DNA from: Candidatus Sulfuricurvum sp. RIFRC-1
GTDB lineage: Bacteria; Campylobacterota; Campylobacteria; Campylobacterales; Sulfurimonadaceae
Direction of reading: 5' to 3'
DNA length: 64,000 bases
Assembly (NCBI RefSeq): GCF_000310245.1
Contig: NC_020505.1
Span: forward strand, 1,398,001 to 1,462,000
Every line of letters starts with the position of its first letter. The stretch's first letter is position 1. The notes below the pieces were generated by a model that worked only from the letters and a program-made list of their open reading frames with translations, had not been told where the DNA came from and ran no database searches. Of the stretch, positions 7,761 through 17,100 are shown piece after piece. The translations under genes and the position numbers were made by a program.

Positions 7761-10719
7761 ATGTCTAATTTTTTCTCTTCTTTTCCATTCGAACGTTATC
7801 GAACAAAAGAATGGAAAATCGGGATATTGATTTTTCTCATCTCCGCCACCATTTCAGGAAACATCATTTGGCATCTTGATGATATGCATGTCAATGAAAT
7901 AAAATATAAAATTCGAAATATTTCGGATGAAAATGCTTTCCATTTAGATAAAAATATCGATCAAATGATGGCATTAATCTATCCGATTGCCACAACAGTT
8001 CATGAAGACGGAAGCATTAACGATTTTGAATTTATCGCCCAAAAAATCACCTCCCATTATCCTCTTATTTCCGAAATAGCGCTTGCCCCTGAGGGGATAA
8101 TCAAACATGTCGTCCCCCTGAGGGAAAATGAAAAAGCGATAGGATTCAACCTCTTAACCGATCCTAACCAAAAAGCTGAAGCACTTTTGGCACGCGACAG
8201 CAAAAAACTGACACTTGCGGGACCGATACATCTGATACAAGGTGGAGATGGGATTATAGGACGTATGCCCATTTTTAGAGGAAAAGAGAAAAAATTCTGG
8301 GGATTTGTTATTATCATCATCCGCTTCCCTGATATTCTCTATACTAATACGATGCATGAGCTCACCAACAACGGCTATCAGTATACACTCACCCGCATCC
8401 ACCCAAAAACGCAACAGTTGCAGATCATTGCAGCATCAACCGACAAACCTCTTGATCATCCCGTGAAAACCCTTATTCAACTCCAAAACACGACCTGGAC
8501 ACTGAGTATTGCACCCACCGCTGGATGGCACGATTACTGGCTTTTGGCACTCGGCATAGCGGTCAGTACCTTTATCAGTCTTTTAATGGGATATATCGCG
8601 AAACAATACGCCGAACTCAAAAACTATCGACGTCTCCTCGAAAAACAGGTTGAAGAACGTACGGCCGAAATTTCGGAAACCAAAATTCAGCTTCATACCC
8701 TGCTCGATACCATTCCCGATTTGATATGGCTTAAAAACAAAGATGGAATCTATCTCCTCTGCAATCCAATGTTTGAACGTTTTTTCGGTGCAAAAGAAAA
8801 AGATATCATCGGTAAAAGTGATTATGACTTTGTCGATAAAGAGCTGGCCGATTTTTTCCGGCAAAAAGACCGTTTAGCGATGGAAATCAACGCTCCAAGT
8901 ATCAATGAAGAGTGGATTAGCTTTGCTGATGACGGCCATCGCGCACTTTTGGAAACGATCAAAATGCCTATGAGGGATGAATCCGGTGCTTTGATCGGTG
9001 TTTTGGGTATCGCACGCGATATCACGCAACGGCACATGACGGAAGCACACTTGCTCCAAACCGAACAACTCCTCGAAGAGATGAGTGCAATGGCCCATGT
9101 CGGCGGGTGGGAACTTGATCCAAGAGATAATACAGGAGTATGGACCTCCGAAGTGTCCCGAATTTACGACATGCCCAGTACCATAACGGTGACCAAAAGC
9201 GTGGGCTTGAGCGTTTATGAAAAAGAATGGCTGGAAAAAATGGAAATGGCACTTGCGGATGCCATTAACAAAGCCCTGCCGTTTGATCTGGAACTTCAGA
9301 TGAGTACCCCAAAAGGGGAGAAAAAATGGGTCCGAACCATCGGTGCCCCGGTGCTTGAAGAAGGTCAGGTTATTCGTATTCGCGGTACAATGCAAGATAT
9401 TACCGCTCAAAAAACAGCGGAAGAAAAAGTACATTGGCTCGCCCATTTTGATCCCCTCACCGGATTACCGAACAGAATACTGCTCAATGACCGCCTTAAT
9501 TACGCCATACATCATGCCTATCGTACCCAAGATTCCATAGCATTGCTCTATGTGGACCTGGACCATTTTAAAAATATTAACGATACCCTCGGCCATAATA
9601 TCGGCGATGAATTGCTGGTTTATGTCGCTTCACGGATCCAATCTGTCATCCGAGAAGCCGATACACTTGCCCGTCAGGGGGGGGATGAATTTTTGATTCT
9701 CCTCTCCGGTGCGGATGCCGATAACGCAGCACACGTTGCCGAAAAATTGATAGAAAGTGTTTCACAGCCGTACAAAATCCACCATCACGAACTCTCCATC
9801 ACCCCCTCTATCGGGATAGCGATTTATCCAATCGATGGAATTAATCTCACGGCTCTATCCCAATCAGCTGATACCGCAATGTATCGCGCAAAACACGACG
9901 GACGCAACTGTTACCGTTTTTTCACCCCGGAGTTTCAGGAACGTTCTGCGCGAAATCTCGAACTTGAAAATGCCCTCCGTCATGCACTAATACGAAATGA
10001 GCTTACGCTTCACTATCAACCTCAAGTCGCCCTTGAGAATGGGAAACTTATTGGAGTTGAAGCACTTTTACGCTGGAATCATCCGACGATGGGGATGATC
10101 TCTCCGGCAGAATTTATCCCTATTGCCGAAGAGAGCGGTCAAATTATTGCGATCGGAGAGTGGGTTCTCTACCATGCACTCGGACAATTAAGAGCATGGA
10201 TCAATGAGGGGATGGAACCGTTTATCATGGCCGTCAATCTCTCAGCTATCCAATTTCGACATCCAAAGTTGGTTTCACTGGTGTTAGGGATTCTCGAAGA
10301 CTTTCACCTCCCTCCGCAATATCTCGAACTGGAACTCACGGAGAGAATCGCTTCGGAGAATCCTCTCCAAGCCATCAAAATAATGAATACCCTCTACGAT
10401 CACGGTATACGTATGTCAATCGATGATTTCGGAACCGGTTATTCTTCCCTCAACTACCTCAAAAATTTTCGGGTTTTATAAACTCAAAATCGATCAATCA
10501 TTCATCCGTGATATTACCGATAATCCCGAAGACAAAACCATCGTCAAGACAATTATCAATATGGCACACAGTCTCAACATGATCACCATAGCCGAAGGTG
10601 TTGAAACACTCGAACAACTTGATTTACTCCGTAAAAGCGGATGTAACGAGGTACAGGGGTATTATTTCAGCAAACCCCTCCCTGCTCCGGAATTTGAACA
10701 TTACCACTCTTTGTTGTAA
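7761..10719 (+). pseudogene. PAS-GGDEF-EAL membrane sensor (c-di-GMP turnover), frameshifted in EAL
   Basis: Order of parts: N-terminal membrane helix, periplasmic sensor (about residues 40-260), second helix (WLLALGIAVSTFISLLMGYI), coiled linker, two PAS domains (from about 315 and 440), GGDEF with intact RQGGDEF, and EAL with GVEALLRW. The frame breaks at a four-T run (10474-10477). Removing one T joins NYLKNFRV to YKLKIDQSF, and the domain finishes at 10719 with VQGYYFSKPL. ATG 7761 has AGAAGG upstream and is preferred over ATG 7728, which has none. If the lesion is real, the phosphodiesterase lacks its C-terminal quarter. Confidence 0.85.
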
Positions 10720-10864
10720 TCATACTTTTGTACTACGACATTATTTTATCCAATGCTGCTATTTTGGTTAGATGAATAGACGAATATAACTATGAAATAA
10801 ATATTCTGTGATATTATAGTAAATACTTTTTCTTAACTTCTATCTGAAAAATTAGATATATTTT

Positions 10865-13800
10865 GTGAAAAAACTGCCAACTATTGAGGAATGTAAAATA
10901 TTGATAACTATCAGTAAAATCCTAGTTTATATATAACTATCAGTAAAATCCTAGTTTATATTATTCAAGTATTAAATCAGTTAAACACTCGAATCACTAC
11001 ACATTCCTTTAATCCAAATCCGTATGAACTCGAGGACTTAGCTCCAAAAGATGACCATGACAAAGAAGTTTATGTAGATTCATTAGTATGGGCAATTAAA
11101 AATCAGCGAATCAAAAACTTAGCACTAACAGGTTCATACGGATCAGGAAAAAGTACCATATTACGAACACTTGAAAAGAAGCATCCTGAGTTTAAATACT
11201 TGAATATTTCATTAGCTGCATTTGGTGATGATGAAGAACAAAAAGACATAAAATATGACTCTATTGAAAAAAGCATCTTACAGCAGATGTTTTATCGTGA
11301 AAAGTCCAAAAATCTTCAACATTCACGTTTTGAAAAAATTAAAAATCATAAAACCATTCCTCTTTTAATCCGCACGTTACTCACTACGCTATGGCTATTT
11401 TCGATTGTATGGCTCTTACAAAATGAACATATCATTCAACTATCCATTTTAGATTCATGGAAACCATTTATTTATGAACACTTTAATGTTGGATTGTTCA
11501 CTAATTTAATGTTCTTAGTCTTCACTGGAATACTATTTGTAACTATCTTCCAATTCCTAAAGATACTAAATAAAATGGAAGTGAGTAAATTGGATGCCAA
11601 AGGCGGTGAAATAGCTAAAAGACAATTTAATTCAGAGATTTCATTCCTCAATAAACATTTAGATGAAATTTTATACTTTTTTGAAGATACCACTTATAAA
11701 GTAGTCATTTTCGAAGATTTAGATAGATTCCAAAAATATGCACAAGCAATTCTCACAAAATTAAGAGAAATCAACACCCTTCTAAATAACTCCAAACAAA
11801 TTAATAGACATATTATTTTTATATATGCTATCAAAGACGATATGTTCAAAGATGATAAAACCCGTACGAAATTTTTTGATCTGATTATCCCTGTCATTCC
11901 GATCATTGATTCTAGCAATTCTGAAACATTCCTCCTAGATAAATTTGGAAATATAAAAGAAATTTCAAAAAAATTCATCGAGGATATATCTCTTTATATC
12001 GATGATATGCGTACCCTGAATAACATATATAACGAGTATGTCATCTATTCCGATCAAATCGAAATTAAAAGTATCAAAAGAGACAAAATCTTAGGAATGA
12101 TTATTTATAAAAATCTTTATCCCGAAGATTTTGCTAAACTCAATCAGAAAGAAGGCATGCTTTATGATGTTTTTAAAAACAAAAGCAACCTTGTCATTAC
12201 TATAATTAATCAAAACAATGAAAAAATTGATGATTTACAAATCGAACTCGCTCAAATTGAGAAAGAGCATTTACAAAATATAAAAGAACTTCGTGCATTA
12301 TATATTAAAGAGCTGCTCTTGGTAATTCCTTATCATTACGATCGTACGATAACAATAGAGAATGAGCGAGTCTCTATCAATTCGTTAGATGGAGATAAAT
12401 ATTTCAATAGCTTTATCAAACAAACAAACATCATAATAAATAATAACTATATCAATAAATCATTTTCAGATATTGAAAAAATAGTTGGTTCCAATCTAAC
12501 TTATCATGAAAGAGAAAAATTAATTCCTAATAGAAGTAGCCGTATTAATACACTTCAACATGAAATAGAACATTTAGAAGAGATAAATCAAAAATTATCC
12601 ACTATGACATTAGTCGAAATTATTCAGAATGGCTATTCAGCGCAAATTTTCACAAATCACCTAAAAGATCAACTACTCTTAAAATATTTTATAAAACATG
12701 GTTATATCGACGAGCTATACCCCCTTGCTATTTCTCATTTTCATGAAGGTAGCTTATCTAAAGAAGATATGAATTTTGTATTACAAATCAAAGACGGGTC
12801 ATCTTTATACTTTACATATCCTCTTCTAAAGATTGACAATGTAATCAAAAGATTAGATGGCTATTTTGATAGACCTGAAATATTGAATATATTTCTTGTT
12901 AATTATATAATAAAACATAATATGAAATCCGAATTGGACAAGATTTTAGAACAAATTATCAAAAAGAACCAAAGAGCTATAGAATTTTTAGGTGATTTTA
13001 TCGGTAGTTCTACATTAGTACCGGATTTTATTAGAATTCTTTCAAAAAAATGGAGTGATTTTGCAATCTTTATCGATAAAGAATCTGACTATTCAGATGA
13101 AAAGAAAACTATTTTTTTAGATAATATTATTAGACATGCAGATATTGATGATATTGTCTCAATGGATAAATCATCTATATTATCAAATTTTATTAGTCAA
13201 AAAACCTATTATCTATATTGGAAACCACAATTTGATGAAATCAATGATGAAAGTAAAAAAACATCACTTATTACTTCGTTAAAAATAAAATTTGCTAGAC
13301 TTGAAATTCCATCCGAACCTAGTCCTTTATTGCAAACTATATACGAGACGAATAGCTATACAATCAACCCAGAAATGATTGAACTAATAATCGAACAATT
13401 AGGTGATGCTTGGTTATCAAAGTCTACTGATTTAAAAACTTCCAATTTCACAACAATCAAACAATCATCTTGTCTTAGATTATTAGAGTATATCAATGAA
13501 AATCTTAATGAATACGTTGCAAACGTATTCTTGATAATCAAAGAAAATACCAAAGAATCTGAAGAAACTATCATTGAATTACTCAATAATGAATCTATTG
13601 AGCTAGAAAATAAACACGCGATTATTGCTAAAACAGAAACAAAAATCAGTGATATAACCAGTATCTCACAAGAACTATGGACAAGTGTATTTGAACACTC
13701 TAAAATCGAGCCTATATGGGACAATTTAACTACTTACTTCGAAAAAACAAATACATTTGATTCAGTATTAATAAATTTCATAAATTTAAAGAAAAACTAC

Positions 13801-14541
13801 AGTGAGCTTTCTAAATATTCATTAGTTCATAAAGAGTTTGAAACTCATTTATTAGAAAACAATGATGTTACTGATGAAGCATATGAAAAAATAGTCGAAA
13901 GTATCATTGAACGACATTTTGAATTAACTATGAATAATTTATCAACTAAAAAAGTAAATGCTCTTCTCAATCACAATATTCTATACCTAACTCCTCAAAA
14001 TTTCAATGCGCTAAATGAACGTAAAGCACGCACTACCCTTATTGAGAAAAACATCAATTTTTTTATTGAAAACTATGAAAAATTTCCTATTGATACAACA
14101 GAAGCTATTGCATTAGTTGAATCACAATCAATTGCAGATGAACATAAAAGTAAAATCATTCAAACTTTTGATGTAAATACTCTTGATGAAAGTGAAAAAC
14201 TAGCAAAACTTTTTTACAAAATATGGAAGAATAAACATGAAAAATTAGAGCTTTTAGTTTTAAATGCACTTATAGACAATTTAGGAATCAACAACCATAA
14301 TTTAGAGTTGCAAATCAATCTTTTAAATTCACAAATACTATTTTTATCGAAAGATGAAATTATGTCTATTCTATGTGACTTAGAAGGGGATTATGCAGAT
14401 ATCATTTCCTCCAAAGGATCAGAGCTTCCAATTAACTATTATAATGAAAAGTTACTATCTAATTTAAAAGAACTAAAATACTTTGTCTCTTCATTTAATC
14501 CGAAAGAGAAAAAATTCAAAATCAATAAAAAGCAAAAATAA
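10865..14541 (+). pseudogene. KAP/YobI-type P-loop NTPase, start disrupted by a 29-bp tandem duplication
   Basis: A large AT-rich gene. Walker A is GSYGSGKST (11131-11157). Two membrane helices (TLLTTLWLFSIVWLL and NLMFLVFTGILFVTIFQFL) sit between Walker A and Walker B, which is VVIFEDLDRF. This layout is the KAP/YobI pattern of membrane-associated NTPases often found in defence loci. The remaining 800 or so residues are helical with no recognised domain. The present frame has no ATG, GTG or TTG between TAA 10915 and TTG 11200, which lies past Walker A. Deleting one 29-bp copy joins GTG 10865 (reading MKKLPTIEECKILITISKIL) to the Walker A frame. It overlaps the kinase gene as TAATG. Confidence 0.75.
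10904..10961. repeat. Exact 29-bp tandem duplication
   Basis: Two abutting identical 29-bp units (10904-10932 and 10933-10961), each beginning ATAACTATCAGTAAAATCCT. The unit is not a multiple of three. The duplication lies inside the 5' coding part of the NTPase gene and shifts its frame. Confidence 0.95.
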
Positions 14542-15101
14542 TGTCAACAAAATCTCTTACTATTATCGCTGGAGCTAATGGCAGCGGAAAAACAACCTTT
14601 GCCTTAGAATATATCAAAGCCAAAGATATCGAGTTTATTAATGCGGATGAAATTGCTAAGATGCTGGATCCCGATGATATAACGGCTAAAAAAATCAGTG
14701 CAGGAAAAGAGTTTTTTTTCCGTTTCATTAAATATGTTAATGAAGGAAGATCCTTTGCCGTTGAGAGCACATTGTCTGGCGGTTATCTCGAAAAACTGAT
14801 ACGTTTAGCAAAAGAACATGATTACATCATCACTATTGTTTATTTACTCGTTGAATCACCGCAGGTTTCCATTGATCGTATTAAAATTAGAGTTTTAAAC
14901 GGTGGTCACGCAGTCCCTGATGAAGATGTAAAACGCCGTTTTTATCGTAGTAAAAAATTATTTTGGCAAAAATACCGATTTATCGTGGATGAATGGGCAA
15001 TATACTATAATTCCGATGATGATTTTGAAGAAGTCATCAATAGTCAATCTGGAGTTATTGATGAACAAAAAATGGATGATTTTTTAGGAGATATAGAATG
15101 A
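14541..15101 (+). CDS. Zeta-toxin-like P-loop kinase
   Basis: A 186-residue small-molecule or UDP-sugar kinase of the zeta-toxin/AAA_33 type. Walker A is GANGSGKTT (residues 11-19). ADEIAKMLDPDD, the RSFAVESTLSG strand and the Arg-rich lid NGGHAVPDEDVKRRFYRS are family blocks. Its start overlaps the NTPase stop (TAATG) and its stop overlaps the next ATG (ATGA), so these genes form one operon. The last 34 codons lie in a duplicated 146-bp unit. Substrate and toxicity are unknown. Confidence 0.85.
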   Translation: MSTKSLTIIAGANGSGKTTFALEYIKAKDIEFINADEIAKMLDPDDITAKKISAGKEFFFRFIKYVNEGRSFAVESTLSGGYLEKLIRLAKEHDYIITIVYLLVESPQVSIDRIKIRVLNGGHAVPDEDVKRRFYRSKKLFWQKYRFIVDEWAIYYNSDDDFEEVINSQSGVIDEQKMDDFLGDIE

Positions 15102-15291
15102 ATGAATCAACGCTAAGACAATTTGATGAAATCCGTAAAATTGGTATATACTATAATTCCGATGATGATTTTGAAGAAGTCATCAATAGTCAATCTGGAG
15201 TTATTGATGAACAAAAAATGGATGATTTTTTAGGAGATATAGAATGAATGAATCAACGCTAAGACAATTTGATGAAATCCGTAAAATTGGT
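15000..15291. repeat. Exact 146-bp tandem duplication
   Basis: Two abutting copies (15000-15145 and 15146-15291) cover the end of the kinase gene and the start of the small partner gene. The unit is 146 bp, not a multiple of three. It creates a hybrid open frame between the intact kinase and the intact partner gene. Confidence 0.95.
15098..15247 (+). pseudogene. Hybrid 49-residue ORF made by the 146-bp duplication
   Basis: Begins with MNESTLRQFDEIRKIG, the start of the small partner protein, then crosses the duplication junction in frame into YYNSDDDFEEVINSQSG, the C-terminal tail of the kinase. It overlaps both the kinase stop and the next ATG. It has the same upstream context as the intact partner, so it may be translated. 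It is a by-product of the duplication, not a known gene. Confidence 0.75.
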
Positions 15292-15429
15292 AATCGTGCT
15301 GTTCATAAAGCACAGGAAGAAAACCATAAAAAAGGTTTTCCCAATGTTTACAGTAAAAATGGTGTGTTGTACTGGCAACTACCAGATGGCACCATCACCA
15401 CAACTGACCCTTTAAACAAAGGCATTTAA
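15244..15429 (+). CDS. Small partner protein of the zeta-like kinase (putative antitoxin)
   Basis: A 61-residue protein containing NRAVHKAQEENHKKGFPNVY and a C-terminal half rich in Tyr, Trp and Thr. I recall similar small proteins next to zeta-like kinases, which suggests an antitoxin or regulator; this is association only. Its ATG overlaps the stop of the hybrid ORF (and, before the duplication, of the kinase) as ATGA. It ends 3 bp before the Rrf2 gene. Confidence 0.7.
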   Translation: MNESTLRQFDEIRKIGNRAVHKAQEENHKKGFPNVYSKNGVLYWQLPDGTITTTDPLNKGI

Positions 15430-15432
15430 AGA

Positions 15433-15858
15433 ATGCTCTCCTCCGCTTGCCAAGATACTATCCGAGCCGCTGTATGGCTCTCTACCCAACCCACCGGTGA
15501 ATTTCATCGGATACAAAAGATCAGCGAGGCATTGGAACTCCCTTTTCATTTTATGGCAAAATCACTCCAAAAACTCGTTCATGCAAAGATACTGATCTCG
15601 CAGCGCGGAGCAGCAGGAGGTGTCACCCTCTCACGCAAAGCATCTGAAATCACTCTCCTCTCGATCATCGAAGCGGTTGACGGATCAACGTTTTTTGATG
15701 CGTGTGTACTGGGACTCGGAGACTGCGAAGCTGAAAAACCGTGTGCTCTTCATGCCCAGTGGGATGTATGGCGTCAAGAGATGCTGGAAATGTATTCGGC
15801 TATGCGTCTGAGTGAAATCACCGAAGATGTCATGCTGCGAAAAGTCAAACGGATTTAG
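15433..15858 (+). CDS. Rrf2-family transcriptional regulator with Fe-S cysteines
   Basis: A 141-residue winged-helix regulator. The HTH runs from about residue 27 to 60, followed by the family wing RGAAGGVTLSRKA. Three cysteines, C91, C98 and C104 (CVLGLGDC then KPCALH), match the spacing used by Rrf2 proteins such as IscR and NsrR to bind an iron-sulphur cluster. It probably senses iron, nitric oxide or redox state. It lies just upstream of the IS-broken DUF255 gene, 22 bp from its ATG, and may have been cotranscribed with it. Target sites are unknown. Confidence 0.88.
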   Translation: MLSSACQDTIRAAVWLSTQPTGEFHRIQKISEALELPFHFMAKSLQKLVHAKILISQRGAAGGVTLSRKASEITLLSIIEAVDGSTFFDACVLGLGDCEAEKPCALHAQWDVWRQEMLEMYSAMRLSEITEDVMLRKVKRI

Positions 15859-15931
15859 AAATTTATAAAGAAGAAAAATAATGAAACCGATTCTAATGGT
15901 AAGCTGGAATGACCCCCGTTTTATAGACACA

Positions 15932-16774
15932 TTAGTTTTCCGCCAACACCTCATTTTTTGTTGATTCCAAAAAGTATCTTACCTCAAATTCGTTTGGAGA
16001 TAAATATCCCAGATAGCTATGCCGTCTTTTAGGGTTATAGAACATCTCGATATAATGGAATATTTTTGATTTTGCATACTCTCTCGTCACAAATATCTCT
16101 TTCCTGACGCATTCACGTTTCAAGGTTTTAAAGAAGCTTTCCACGACGGCATTGTCATAGCAGTTACCCCGTCTGCTCATACTTGGGATGATGTTGGAGT
16201 GTTTGAGCATACTTTGCCATTCATAGGAGCTAAACTGCGATCCTTGATCGGAGTGAAGTATCACACTGTGTTTCGCCCCCTGCCGCATCGTTGCCATTCT
16301 CAGTGCATCCATAGCGAGCGATGTCGTCATCCGATGGCTCATCCCCCATCCAATCACTTTGCGGCTGAAAAGGTCTAATACGACCGCAAGATACAACCAT
16401 CCCTCGTAGGTTCGAATATAGGTGATATCCGTTACCCATGCTTCATTAGGTTTCTCTACGTTAAAGCACTGCTTGAGATGATTCGGATGGGCTTTATGGA
16501 TACTGCCCGCTTTATGACGAGGCTTCTTTTTGAGAGTCCCCGCACCGTAGAGTCCGTTGGTAATCATCAAGCGTGCAACTCGTTTCCGGTTGACGGTGAT
16601 TCCCGACTCGATTAGGTCTTTGTGGATATTTCGATAGCCGTAGGCGTTATTACTCTGTACATACGCTTCTTTGATCTGAACACTTAGCACTTCATTTGCC
16701 TTTGCCCGATCAGACATAGGCTCTTTCACCCAAGCGTAATATCCGCTCGGATGAACTTGCATCGCTTTGCACAA
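15932..16774 (-). CDS. IS3-family transposase OrfB (DDE integrase)
   Basis: A 280-residue catalytic part with the DDE triad context: D in WVTDITYIRTYEGWLYL, D in HSDQGSQFSS, and E in the NAVVESFFKTLKRE block. An HTH_21-like region precedes it. The frame stays open upstream of the first ATG as far as the A6G site at 16855-16861, so the real product is probably an OrfAB fusion made by -1 frameshifting. Confidence 0.92.
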   Translation of the reverse strand: MCKAMQVHPSGYYAWVKEPMSDRAKANEVLSVQIKEAYVQSNNAYGYRNIHKDLIESGITVNRKRVARLMITNGLYGAGTLKKKPRHKAGSIHKAHPNHLKQCFNVEKPNEAWVTDITYIRTYEGWLYLAVVLDLFSRKVIGWGMSHRMTTSLAMDALRMATMRQGAKHSVILHSDQGSQFSSYEWQSMLKHSNIIPSMSRRGNCYDNAVVESFFKTLKRECVRKEIFVTREYAKSKIFHYIEMFYNPKRRHSYLGYLSPNEFEVRYFLESTKNEVLAEN

Positions 16775-16821
16775 GCGTCGAATCCCATATAAGGGCTCAT
16801 GAACCTGAATAAATGCGTACT

Positions 16822-17100
16822 TTATCCTTGGTTTCTGGCAAAGTACGCGGCGGCCTTTTTTAAGATATCACGCTCCTCGGTAACACGCTTGAGCTCCGAT
16901 TTGAGCTTCTTCATCTCATCGTGTACCGTTTTTAATTGAGCATACTCAGCTGTAGATTGAGGATCTTTGTATCGGCTGACCCAAGTTTTTAGAGAATCTG
17001 GATGAATCCCCAATCTCTCTGCTACATCTTTGATCGCATAATTGTTGTTGGTGACTTGCTTTACTGCTTCTTGTTTGAACTCGTCTGTATATCTTGCCAT
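16822..17100 (-). CDS. IS3-family transposase OrfA
   Basis: A 92-residue HTH protein (YTDEFKQEAVKQV, AERLGIHPDSLKTWV) followed by a leucine-zipper-like coiled coil (about residues 58-82). It ends ILKKAAAYFARNQG. The sequence TTAAAAAAG inside the ILKK codons is a typical slippery site for -1 frameshifting into OrfB. Confidence 0.92.
   Translation of the reverse strand: MARYTDEFKQEAVKQVTNNNYAIKDVAERLGIHPDSLKTWVSRYKDPQSTAEYAQLKTVHDEMKKLKSELKRVTEERDILKKAAAYFARNQG

Noticed and set aside
8874-9446. 190-residue minus-strand ORF within the GGDEF-EAL gene
   Set aside because: Opposite the PAS domains, with no start signal or motif.
14541-15101. Shikimate or adenylylsulphate kinase
   Set aside because: The P-loop is shared, but the ADEIAKM and NGGHAVPDEDV blocks and the small coupled partner fit zeta-like kinases better.
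15000-15291. CRISPR-like direct repeat
   Set aside because: Only two abutting copies without spacers, and they contain coding sequence; it is a tandem duplication.
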